DNA of 39,400 nt from Candidatus Zhuqueibacterota bacterium (GTDB lineage Bacteria > Zhuqueibacterota > Zhuqueibacteria > Residuimicrobiales > Krinioviventaceae), in contig JAFGSB010000075.1 of NCBI GenBank assembly GCA_016934825.1, forward strand, positions 1-39,400, in the 5' to 3' direction. Of this stretch, positions 8,539-16,946 are shown piece after piece. The notes beneath the pieces are model-generated. The model made no database searches. It saw only the letters and a program-made list of their open reading frames with translations, and had not been told where the DNA came from. Numbering within the stretch: the first letter of the stretch is position 1; every line of letters starts with the position of its first letter. The translations under genes and the position numbers were made by a program.

Positions 8539-9711
8539 TTACCCCAGCAGCCCCCTTGCCTTTTCCAGCGCTTCAGGTACGCCCGCAGAATTGGTCCCTC
8601 CCCCCTGCACGAACGAGACCGAACCGCCGCCGCGGCCGTCGATCAAAGGCAATACCTGCTGAAAAACCGGCCGCAGGTCCAGCTTTTCATCCGTGGTGGC
8701 AAAAACAAGACACGGCGTTTCGCCGGTCGAACCAAGTAAAAACGTTCCATGGCCATTTTTAATGACCGTACTGGCAATGCGGCGCAAGCCGTCGATCTTT
8801 TTGTCTTCGATATTTTTCACCACAATTTTTGATGTTTTATTTTCCGTCAAAAGCTCGCTCACGATTTTTTCCTCGCCCAGCTTTTCGAAATTCTGCAGCG
8901 CTTTGATATAATTTTTATTTTCCTCCAACAGCTTTTTCACCGCAGCGGGCATATCATCAACGCCGGTGGTTAACTGCTGGCATAGTGTTGTCAGTATATT
9001 GTATTGTTTCTGCATCTCCCGCAGAGCCCTGTTTCCGGCGACGAATACATAACGTGTATTTCCCCTGATTTTTTCACTGCCCAGTATTTTCACCAGGCCC
9101 ACCTCGCCGGTATTTCTTACGTGTGTGCCGCCGCAGGGATCGAGATCATAGTTTTCGATCTCCACCAGCCGAACCTTTTCGAATTCATCCGGAACCTTGC
9201 GCAGCAGCGGATTATCCATATCCTCCTTTTCCGCCCAGAAGGCCCGCACCGGCCGGTTCTCCCAGATGATCTTGTTGGCATGGTCCTCAACGTCTTTGAG
9301 CTGTGCCGCATCGATCCGGTCGCTGCGCACATCAATTGTGGAATACTCTTCCCCGAGATGCGAGGAGAGGGTCTCCACCTCAAGCTGGTGCAGAAAGCTG
9401 CCCGCCAGAATATGAAATCCCGTGTGCTGCTGCATAAAATCAAACCGCCGCACCCAGTTGATCTGGCCGTGTATATCCTTTTTTGAAACCGGTTTATCCA
9501 GCACGTGCCAGATGACGTTTTCCTTCAAAACAACACGGCATACGCTCACATTTTCAATAATACCCGTATCAAACATTTGTCCCCCGGATTCGGGATAAAA
9601 CAGGGTTTTATCCAGCACGACCGCAGGTCTGCCCTCTATCTCTCCCGTTTGAATGACCTTTGCGTTAAATTCTTTCAAATAACTGTCAGTATAGTACAAT
9701 CTTTCCGTCAC
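8539..9711 (-). CDS. AlaX-type alanyl-tRNA editing hydrolase
   Basis: Free-standing editing protein related to the C-terminal half of alanyl-tRNA synthetase, 390 residues. It would hydrolyse Ser- or Gly-mischarged tRNA-Ala. The zinc ligands are visible as HTGFH (His96, His100) and CGGTH (Cys193, His197). A DHHA1-like C-terminus ends with the glycine-rich GRGGGSVSFVQGGG stretch, which places it in the long AlaX class. The start is GTG, with GGAGG upstream, and overlaps the stop of the preceding exonuclease gene by four bases (GTGA), so translation is probably coupled. Confidence 0.88.
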   Translation of the reverse strand: MTERLYYTDSYLKEFNAKVIQTGEIEGRPAVVLDKTLFYPESGGQMFDTGIIENVSVCRVVLKENVIWHVLDKPVSKKDIHGQINWVRRFDFMQQHTGFHILAGSFLHQLEVETLSSHLGEEYSTIDVRSDRIDAAQLKDVEDHANKIIWENRPVRAFWAEKEDMDNPLLRKVPDEFEKVRLVEIENYDLDPCGGTHVRNTGEVGLVKILGSEKIRGNTRYVFVAGNRALREMQKQYNILTTLCQQLTTGVDDMPAAVKKLLEENKNYIKALQNFEKLGEEKIVSELLTENKTSKIVVKNIEDKKIDGLRRIASTVIKNGHGTFLLGSTGETPCLVFATTDEKLDLRPVFQQVLPLIDGRGGGSVSFVQGGGTNSAGVPEALEKARGLLG

Positions 9712-10961
9712 GTTTCGCCTCCTTCGCCGGTTTGTTTCAGCTTTCTGACAAGTCTTTGCTTTCGGTAAATCAGTTGTTCTTTTATATCGTTATTTAAGCC
9801 GCCCCGCAATTCGGCGATGATGTTCATCCTCTTTTCAGCCCGTTCGACAATCTCCAAGGCCCTGTTAATGTCCCGCAGTTTATGTTCATAATACTTGGCA
9901 AGCTCGGTATAAGGTTCGGGGAAAAACCGGTTCACACGATCTATCACTTTAAACCAGACCCGTTCCGCTTCTTCCATCCGGTTCATTTTTTTCAACAGCG
10001 TTGCGTTTTTGAGTAAAATCTGCACCAGTTCGGGTAATGACTCATATTCGAGAAATACTTCGCAGGCATGCACCGCCTTTGAATGGTCCCCCAGTTCCTC
10101 GAATGTTTTGATAATACTGAAATAATCATATTGATTTTGCTGCAAATTTTCATAACCGGAAAACGCCCGGCAGATGTTCACCGTGATGCTCACCAGCGAC
10201 AGAATATCCATTACATTATGCTTGAAAACCGGCACAATCGGTTCATAGTCACGGTTGCGCAAAAAGTCGAAATACAGGGCGGGTATCTCCCAGCCGGGAA
10301 TGTCCCCTTCCCGGCGAAAGCCCAAAATGTTCTGTTCGATATTTTGCAGGGTACATGGAGTTATGGTTTTTCGCCACAGTCTCCGCGACGCGTGCAGGAG
10401 GTCAAGATGTTTAAAAGCGTCCCACGGGATCCGGTCCTTGTTTATTATACCGCGCGTGTTCAATACGGGAATGTCGTAAGATTTGCCGTTGTAACTGACC
10501 AGTCCGGTTTTATCCTGCAAAACCCGGGATAACGCATGTAAAAGCGCCGGTTCCTCCCCGTAGTCGCGCATAAAATACTGACGGACAACAAATTCGGAAT
10601 CCGCGAAAAATCCGACTCCCACCAAAAAAGCATAGGTTCCTGTCCCGCCGGCGAGACCGGTGGTTTCCGTATCGATAAACAGTACTTTATCCGGCTGCAT
10701 CCCCTCAAGCTCCTGATTCTTTCCTGCGCAAACAAAATCCGGTCCTTTTAGTTCCAGGAATTCATGTAATGGAACGCCGTGTACAAAATTTAGAGAAAAC
10801 CTTTTTTCCCGGAATACATAAGCGCCGTAATCATTTTCAACGATCCGGGCGTCAAGTTCGGAGATGATCCGGGAAGAAGAATCCGACTCCCTCCTTTCCG
10901 CAGCCGGAGCGGCGGCTGATATATGAGAGAGTCCGCGAAGTTTTTCTTTTATAGAAGCCAA
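9708..10961 (-). CDS. mrfB: MrfB/YprB-like DEDDh exonuclease with TPR-like tail
   Basis: RNase H-fold exonuclease, partner of the helicase encoded just upstream. The frame is open further upstream, but that part lies inside the helicase gene; I place the start at the TTG at 10961 (then ASIKEKLRGL), giving 417 residues, close to the roughly 410 of Bacillus YprB. DEDDh residues can be seen: Asp97 and Glu99 in FIDTETTGL, Asp163 in SYNGKSYDIP, His248 and Asp252 in HNVMDIL. The C-terminal 150 residues are helical and TPR-like. In Bacillus the MrfA-MrfB pair repairs mitomycin-type DNA damage independently of UvrABC. The symbol is given by homology and adjacency. Confidence 0.8.
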   Translation of the reverse strand: MASIKEKLRGLSHISAAAPAAERRESDSSSRIISELDARIVENDYGAYVFREKRFSLNFVHGVPLHEFLELKGPDFVCAGKNQELEGMQPDKVLFIDTETTGLAGGTGTYAFLVGVGFFADSEFVVRQYFMRDYGEEPALLHALSRVLQDKTGLVSYNGKSYDIPVLNTRGIINKDRIPWDAFKHLDLLHASRRLWRKTITPCTLQNIEQNILGFRREGDIPGWEIPALYFDFLRNRDYEPIVPVFKHNVMDILSLVSITVNICRAFSGYENLQQNQYDYFSIIKTFEELGDHSKAVHACEVFLEYESLPELVQILLKNATLLKKMNRMEEAERVWFKVIDRVNRFFPEPYTELAKYYEHKLRDINRALEIVERAEKRMNIIAELRGGLNNDIKEQLIYRKQRLVRKLKQTGEGGET

Positions 10962-10983
10962 TGTTAATAATCCACGCCCCCGG

Positions 10984-13299
10984 TTATTTACCCGCGTTTT
11001 TGACCATGTAATCCAGCAGTAACAGGGCCGTCGATTTGCCGTATTCGCCGACTTCAAGAACCGGGCCGACGCATGAAGGACAACCGTTCTCGCAGCCGCA
11101 ATCGGAGACCAGACCGATCGAGGCGCGCGCCACATCCTGGTATATGTGGAACAGCTTTTTGCTGAAACCGACGCCGCCCGGGTACTGGTCCCAAATAAAA
11201 ACCGTGGGTTTCTGCCACAAGGGCGCGCGGACCATAGGCATGGACGCAAAATCGCGCATATCGCTCATAACAAACAACGGCACAACCCGGCTCAGCACAT
11301 TGGATACGGCCTTGATGCCGTCGCCAAGCTGCTGGTTGTCAACGCCGATCGACTGCGCGATCTCCTCCGGGAAAGAGTACCAGAAGGCCATGGTGTGCAG
11401 TTCCAGTTCGGGCAGGTTGATCTTGGCCCAGCCGATATTCTCGTGGGTATTGAATTTGACTTTTTTGAACATGGTTGCCACGCAGGAGACGACCACCTCG
11501 CCGTAGCCCGTTGTATTGGTCAGTGTTTGATTTTCCTCGAAAATTTCAATGACTTTCAGATCGGTTTTAAGCTGCGCGTCGGTGTAATGATCGACGTTCA
11601 CCTCGTGCACGTAGGCCTTGCGGCGTTCCCAGTCCAGTTTGTCGACATGGTACTGCTGGCCCTCGTGAATATATATGGCTTCGTCATGCACCATCAAAGG
11701 CGCGGCAAACAGGTCTATCTCGCCGATGACTTTTTCGTCCGGCCTGGTTTTATCGATAATGACGACATTCTCCTCGGCGGCGCTGCGCAGACTGACCGCT
11801 TCGGCGGGGTAGGTATCCGCCATCCAGTGCCACTTGCCCGCCGCCCGATGCAGAACATTTTCCTCGGCGAGGTATTCAAGGATCTCCTGGGTGCTGTCCA
11901 GACCGCCGCTGCCATCGAACCGCCCGCCGAACCGCTCGTCCGTATCGAACGGCAGTTCAAATGCGGCGCACTTGATATGGCTCAGCAGTATGACCAGGTT
12001 ATCGGGGTCGACAATCCCGGATTCCGGCGATTTCGAAAACATGTATTCGGGGTGATTGACAATATATTGATCCAGCGGCGACGAAGAGGCGACCAGGATC
12101 GCCAGCGAAAGACCGGTCCGTCTGCCCGACCGGCCCGCCTGCTGCCAGGTGCTGGATATGGTGCCGGGGTAACCGGCCATAACGCACACCTGAAGCCGGC
12201 CGATATCGATGCCCAGTTCCAGCGCGTTGGTGCTGACCACGCCGGTAATACTGCCGTCGCGCAATCCTTTCTCGATCTCGCGGCGCTGCAGCGGCAGGTA
12301 TCCACCGCGGTAACCGCGTATCAGACTGGCGGATTTTTTGTTTTTCCGCATGAAATCCTTGAGATAGGTCAGCAAAATCTCGACGCTCATCCGGGTGCGC
12401 ATAAACACGATGGTTTGCAGCATGTGATTGATAAACCGGGACGCGATGCGCTGGGTCTCCTTGATATAGGAACGGCGGATGCCCAGTTCCCTGTTGACCA
12501 CCGGCGGGTTGTATAATATAAAATATTTCTCGCCCTGTGGGGCGCCGTTGTTGTCCACAAGAAACATGGGTTCGCCGGTGACATGTTCGGCCAGTTCGAC
12601 CGGATTGGCAATGGTCGCCGAACAGCAGATGAACACGGGATTGCTGTTGTAAAACCGGCAGATACGCTTTAACCGGCGGATGACATTGGCCAGGTGGCTG
12701 CCGAACACGCCCCGGTAATGATGGATTTCGTCAATGACAATATATTGCAGGTTTTCAAACAGTTTCACCCAGGTCGTATGGTGCGGCATGACCCCGGTGT
12801 GCAGCATATCGGGATTGGTCACGACGATGTGCCCGGAGCTCTTGATCGCCTTGCGCGCAGACTGCGGCGTATCGCCGTCAAAGGTATAACTTTTAATATC
12901 AAAATCAATATCTTCTTCAAGCAGTTCGACAATGCTGTGCAGTTCCGTAAGCTGGTCCTGGGCCAGCGCCTTGGTCGGGAACAAATACAGCGCCCGGGCC
13001 TCCCGGGAATGCAGGACGGCGTTCAGTACGGGAATATTATAACACAGGGTTTTACCCGAAGCCGTCGGTGTGACGATCACCGTATTTTTACCGCTGATGG
13101 CGGAGGTAATGGCGTCGGCCTGGTGCGTGTAAAGTTTTTTGATGCCGTGTTTTTGCAGGGCGGTTATGATCCGTTTGTCCAGGTTTTCCGGGAATTCGGC
13201 ATATTCGGCTTCCCGCGCCGGAATATGTTTCCAGTATGTCGTATTGCTGTTAAAACCGCTGTCTCTTTTTAAGCTGTCGATAACCTGATCTATGGTCAT
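10984..13299 (-). CDS. mrfA: MrfA/YprA-like DEAD/DEAH helicase with DUF1998 Cys4 tail
   Basis: Superfamily 2 helicase of 771 residues, full length for the family. Motif I is TPTASGKT (77-84), motif II DEIH (190-193), motif III CSATIANP, and the motif V/VI region is STNALELGIDIG...QQAGRSGRR. The C-terminal DUF1998 region ends in Cys734, 736, 740 and 743, the four-cysteine iron or zinc site known for MrfA. The gene is followed after 22 bases by the exonuclease partner, the classic yprA-yprB order. The stretch looks distinctly richer in G+C than its neighbours. Confidence 0.88.
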   Translation of the reverse strand: MTIDQVIDSLKRDSGFNSNTTYWKHIPAREAEYAEFPENLDKRIITALQKHGIKKLYTHQADAITSAISGKNTVIVTPTASGKTLCYNIPVLNAVLHSREARALYLFPTKALAQDQLTELHSIVELLEEDIDFDIKSYTFDGDTPQSARKAIKSSGHIVVTNPDMLHTGVMPHHTTWVKLFENLQYIVIDEIHHYRGVFGSHLANVIRRLKRICRFYNSNPVFICCSATIANPVELAEHVTGEPMFLVDNNGAPQGEKYFILYNPPVVNRELGIRRSYIKETQRIASRFINHMLQTIVFMRTRMSVEILLTYLKDFMRKNKKSASLIRGYRGGYLPLQRREIEKGLRDGSITGVVSTNALELGIDIGRLQVCVMAGYPGTISSTWQQAGRSGRRTGLSLAILVASSSPLDQYIVNHPEYMFSKSPESGIVDPDNLVILLSHIKCAAFELPFDTDERFGGRFDGSGGLDSTQEILEYLAEENVLHRAAGKWHWMADTYPAEAVSLRSAAEENVVIIDKTRPDEKVIGEIDLFAAPLMVHDEAIYIHEGQQYHVDKLDWERRKAYVHEVNVDHYTDAQLKTDLKVIEIFEENQTLTNTTGYGEVVVSCVATMFKKVKFNTHENIGWAKINLPELELHTMAFWYSFPEEIAQSIGVDNQQLGDGIKAVSNVLSRVVPLFVMSDMRDFASMPMVRAPLWQKPTVFIWDQYPGGVGFSKKLFHIYQDVARASIGLVSDCGCENGCPSCVGPVLEVGEYGKSTALLLLDYMVKNAGK

Positions 13300-13330
13300 T
13301 GCAATTTATCCCGGATTAATATATATACTA

Positions 13331-15736
13331 TTATGATCTGATAATTTCCACGATACCGGATTCACCGTTAATTTCCAGCAAATCGCCGTTGCGGATGACC
13401 TGCGTTGCGCGGGCGATTCCGGTGACGGTGGGCAGGCCGAATTCCCGGGCGACAATGGAGGCGTGCGATAAAACCCCGCCTGTTTCCAGCACCATCCCGG
13501 ATATCACGCTGAATATCGGGGACCATGCCGGATCGGCGGAATGCGCGATCAGTATTTCATCGCCGTTGGCCTGGCGCGCTTCCGTGAACGACCTTGCAAT
13601 ACGGGCCCGGCCCCGGATAACACCTTTACTGACCCCAAAGCCCTCCAGCCGTTCCGATCCGTTTGCCGAGGAAAAACTTTTCTTTTTTTGCTGCTGTAAA
13701 ATTACATGATTACGATTTATATGATCGATGCGCTCTTTTTTTCTGTGCTCGATGCGAGCAGAAATATCGGTTTTATACAAATCAATTTTTAAAAATTCTC
13801 GCCGGTTTAAAAAGAACATATCATCGGTCTGTTTCAGCATACCCTGACGGACCAGCATTTCACCGCGCCGTTGTACGCTTGCCCGCATAACCGCCAGAAC
13901 TTTGTGCCACTGGTTCCGCTGATTTTCCCGCAGCAGGGTGAATTCCTGTGTGTAATATAACAACCATTTGAACAAGTGCTTCATCGCGGAACGGTAAACG
14001 GGGAAAAGACCGTCGATAAAATCAAAACACAATTTTTCGGCGTTTTCACGGATGGATACGCGGGCGGTAATCTCTTTTTTAACCATATCCGACTTTTTTG
14101 CTATACCGATCTTGTCAAACAGGCCTTTAATGGTTTCCGGATCGTCCATCCAGTTCGGATGGAATATATCCAGGCTTTCGGACCTGTGCCCGTATTTTTT
14201 GAAAAAACTCTCATATGAATCTTTACTTTGATCCAGATGCAGTAAATGCACATTGGCCTTTATTGTTTCGTTGTTAAGGCCCGCCAGTAATTCCGACAAC
14301 AATTTATCGCAATTGTTTACCGGTTTTATTAAATATAAAAACTTTTGCAACAGAACAAAAAAGATATCGGCAAACGTGATGCTCCATCTGTGCAGGGCTA
14401 AAAACCGGTCTGTTAACTGTTCGGTTTCTATGAATATATCCAAAATATTTTTTTCGTTCGTCAATCCGGTTTTTAATTCCGCGACACGCCTGTTACTAAA
14501 ACGAACAAACTTTCGCCACAGCCGCAAATTAATTTCCGGTATCCAGTTAAAATCCTTAATCAGTATCAGTCTGACAATATAGGGAACGGCTTTAACGGCT
14601 TCCAGCAGCCATCTGTTCTTCCGGTTTTGTAGTAATAACGATGCCTGTTTGTCTCGTGATATAAAATTCAGGGGAATCGGCGCGTAGATACGCTGGAAAA
14701 CAGTAATTTTTGTATACGGATAACCATCGATTAATTTTGTTATCTGTGCGCTTTTGGCCAGTTTCAGATTACCCATAAATTTTAAAGGCTCACGAAACGC
14801 ATTTTTTATAACCCATTTTTCCAAAATAGACCAGCCAAGCGGTGATAACGGTTCGACAAAACGCTCGGCGAAAAAATAATCCGTCCATATCTCGCCTTTT
14901 TTGTCCACCTTGGTCCGCTGAGTACTGACCGAATGGGTGATGGGACGGGACTGCAGTATCCACAATTTACTCTTTTCAACGGCCCACTCGATATCCTGCG
15001 GAGCGTCGAATAATTTTTCAATCTTTAAAGAGAGAGCCACCAATTCCGAAATCAGTCGTTCAAAATCACATAAAGAATTTAAATACTGTATATCTTTTTT
15101 GTCGCCGTATATTTTGTCGATTGTATGATTGTCTCTGCGGACTATTAAACGCACCGGTTCCTGTTTCCCTGATACCAGCGATTCACCGATCCCACGGACG
15201 ATTTCAATGAACAGTACATTTTCATCGCCGGTTACGGGATGCTTGGTAAATAACACTCCGGCGAAATCCGGTTTTAACATTTTCTGCACCAGTACCGCCA
15301 TGGCTGTTTTGTTCATGGAAAAGTTAAACTGCCGCATATATGCGCGCACATAACGGGAATTCATCGAGTCCCAGCATTTGTATACGGATTTTAGGAGCTC
15401 ATCGGGTGTGCGGTTATTGAGAAAAGTTTTAAATTGTCCGGCCAGAGAAAAAGTTGCATGATCTTCAAACGGCGCGGATGAACGAACAGCCAGAGACATC
15501 GGTTCGGAAGAGCTTCCCTGCAGGTATGCCAGTCCTTTTGATATAATAGCTGTAATATTTTTTTGGGTGTTTTTTTTTCGGACAAATTTTTTATATGCGG
15601 CGCAACTGATAACAAAAAATTCAGGCACCGGGAAGCCGTTTTTAAATATTTTGCCGAGTCGTGCGGCCTTGGCACCGGAAACATAAATATTGAGAACGGC
15701 GGGATCAGTATGTCTCAAAACATATTTATCGGACAT
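13331..15736 (-). CDS. PEP-synthase-like dikinase, rifampicin-phosphotransferase architecture
   Basis: An 801-residue enzyme with an N-terminal ATP-grasp domain (SGAKAARLGKI...GFPVPEFF; LAVRSSAPFED; FAGVLFTKHPVTG; IEWAVEKSKLWILQSRPIT). A divergent middle region of about 430 residues follows. At the C-terminus lies the swivelling phosphohistidine domain, with the catalytic His in GGVLSHASIVAREFGLPTV. The PEP/pyruvate-binding barrel of true PEP synthase is missing. ATP-grasp, variable acceptor region and His domain is the order seen in rifampicin phosphotransferase, where the middle region binds the acceptor. The acceptor here is unknown and the middle region looks divergent, so I do not assign rifampicin resistance. 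The helicase gene follows after 31 bases. No strong ribosome binding site is seen. Confidence 0.75.
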   Translation of the reverse strand: MSDKYVLRHTDPAVLNIYVSGAKAARLGKIFKNGFPVPEFFVISCAAYKKFVRKKNTQKNITAIISKGLAYLQGSSSEPMSLAVRSSAPFEDHATFSLAGQFKTFLNNRTPDELLKSVYKCWDSMNSRYVRAYMRQFNFSMNKTAMAVLVQKMLKPDFAGVLFTKHPVTGDENVLFIEIVRGIGESLVSGKQEPVRLIVRRDNHTIDKIYGDKKDIQYLNSLCDFERLISELVALSLKIEKLFDAPQDIEWAVEKSKLWILQSRPITHSVSTQRTKVDKKGEIWTDYFFAERFVEPLSPLGWSILEKWVIKNAFREPLKFMGNLKLAKSAQITKLIDGYPYTKITVFQRIYAPIPLNFISRDKQASLLLQNRKNRWLLEAVKAVPYIVRLILIKDFNWIPEINLRLWRKFVRFSNRRVAELKTGLTNEKNILDIFIETEQLTDRFLALHRWSITFADIFFVLLQKFLYLIKPVNNCDKLLSELLAGLNNETIKANVHLLHLDQSKDSYESFFKKYGHRSESLDIFHPNWMDDPETIKGLFDKIGIAKKSDMVKKEITARVSIRENAEKLCFDFIDGLFPVYRSAMKHLFKWLLYYTQEFTLLRENQRNQWHKVLAVMRASVQRRGEMLVRQGMLKQTDDMFFLNRREFLKIDLYKTDISARIEHRKKERIDHINRNHVILQQQKKKSFSSANGSERLEGFGVSKGVIRGRARIARSFTEARQANGDEILIAHSADPAWSPIFSVISGMVLETGGVLSHASIVAREFGLPTVTGIARATQVIRNGDLLEINGESGIVEIIRS

Positions 15737-15772
15737 TGAATTTAATATACCATAGTATGAAAGGATTTAATC

Positions 15773-15803
15773 AAAAAACGCTATGACCGGGATCATAGCG
15801 TTT
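15773..15803 (-). terminator. Strong Rho-independent terminator
   Basis: AAACGCTATGA (15776-15786) and TCATAGCGTTT (15793-15803) form a perfect 11-base-pair stem around a six-base loop. On the minus strand the stem is followed directly by TTTTTTG. It lies just after the stop of the metallophosphatase-like lipoprotein and should end that operon. Confidence 0.85.
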
Positions 15804-15819
15804 CATATTTCTGCCATAT

Positions 15820-16809
15820 TTATTCGGTTCCATATATTTGCGAATCCTGCAATTTTTTCTCCGCCTGTTCAAACTCCTGAACCAGTTTTACCATATCCGG
15901 ATCATCCTTCATGTCCTCTTTTAAGGCTTCCTGATGTACGCTGTGTGACACAATTTTTTTGTCCTTGTCCAGTTCTACGGTTAACTGGCCGACATATTTC
16001 CCCATGCTTGGCGTCGTGACAACGATTGTATTATTATAGAATTCATTAGGTGTAACCATATAATACTGACCGCCCATCACGGCTACATCAATGCCTTTTA
16101 CCTGGCCCGTTATCTCTTTAAAAGTCTTATAATTTCCGTTAAACAAAAATACTACCATATCGGATTTTTCACGAACCTTTTCAATATTCTTTTGTAATTC
16201 TCCAAGCGGGGGTTTGCTTTCCAGCATTTGTTCATCGAGTTGTTTGGAAAAAAGCATACCGTATTCATCACATGCACCGATAATTCCTATTTTGATTTTA
16301 TTAAACGGAATAGATTTGGCATTCTTGTTTGCTTTGATCGTTTTTACAAGAAACGGATCGGTAAAATGATTATTTGTATCCTTGTAATACGTATTGGACG
16401 CGACAAAATCCACATCATACTTTTTGGCAAGTCCGCGGATAAACTCGCCGCCGTTAAAAAAATCACGGTAAGATAGATTGAATATCCTGTACCCGATTTT
16501 CGATAATCCGTTAACAAGATAATTGGTATAAAGCTGAGCGATTTCGCCGCCGCCCCGGCCAAAACCTCCGGCATCCATAAAGATGACAAAATCCGTACTG
16601 TCCATATTGTCCTGTATAAAGGCAGCTCTCCGAGCCAGCCCGCCGTAGCGTGCGCTCTTTCAGCCGCAGGGATTCACATAACCCATAATATCGTTGGAAT
16701 AAAAAATCGTCAAAGTCGCGGTCGCATTTTCATCCAGCGCTTCAGAAGTATGGTTACATGCCAGTAAAATCCACATGATGGATAAGATGGTAAAAAAGCA
16801 AATTCGCAT
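15820..16809 (-). CDS. Candidate selenoprotein: metallophosphatase-like lipoprotein with in-frame TGA
   Basis: Read through one TGA (16660-16662) this is a 329-residue lipoprotein. The ATG at 16809 has GAGG six bases upstream; the signal peptide ends in the lipobox LLAC (Cys18). Codon 50 is TGA, in YVNPCG-TGA-KSARYGGLARRAAF. The frame continues without another stop to 15820, and both sides match one UshA/5'-nucleotidase-like domain (LTIFYSND before, GGLARR...FVIFMDAG after). Relatives that I recall carry PCGC here, so TGA replaces a cysteine codon, the usual sign of selenocysteine. Other genes here (exonuclease, asnS, mlaF) stop with TGA, so general recoding is excluded. Usual metal ligands look lost: SNDIMG for NDxHG, DAGG for DAGD, LSYRDF for LGNHEF. 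A nonsense mutation or sequencing error remains possible. Confidence 0.72.
16618..16641 (-). promoter_or_regulatory. Candidate bacterial SECIS hairpin after the in-frame TGA
   Basis: On the minus strand GGGCTGGCTC (ending at 16632) can pair with GAGCTGCCTTT (from 16628) around the three-base loop GGA at 16631-16629. The stem includes G-U pairs and one C-C mismatch. The loop starts 28 bases after the TGA and begins with G, which fits what I know of bacterial SECIS elements. A competing fold pairs GCGGCT with AGCTGC and GAGC with GCTC, and caps a CGC(TACG)GCG hairpin, with the TGA inside the lower part. Which fold forms cannot be decided by eye. Confidence 0.45.
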
Positions 16810-16946
16810 ATCTGACCTCAAAATAATGATTCTCAAACAATATTTTAATGATAAATGGTTTAAAAAGCAAGAAATCAATTAACAAATAAAACAAATATTA
16901 GAACATCAATGAAATTTACCTTTATTATAAATAAGTCAACAAAAAT

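Noticed and set aside
10962-11249. An N-terminal extension of the exonuclease to about 513 residues
   Set aside because: The extra 96 residues lie inside the helicase gene, are low-complexity and unlike YprB; the TTG at 10961 gives the family length.
11146-12516. A 456-codon open frame on the plus strand inside the helicase gene
   Set aside because: It is antisense to a full-length helicase with all motifs, encodes no recognisable domain, and is explained by the high G+C of this stretch.
15820-16809. Genome-wide recoding of TGA as an amino acid
   Set aside because: TGA ends the exonuclease, asnS, buk, mlaF and mlaD at the expected lengths, so it is a normal stop here.
16660-16878. A separate small 72-residue lipoprotein ending at the TGA, and a separate cytosolic protein starting at 16605
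   Set aside because: Neither half makes a complete domain alone, the second lacks a ribosome site, and together they form one continuous family-like protein.
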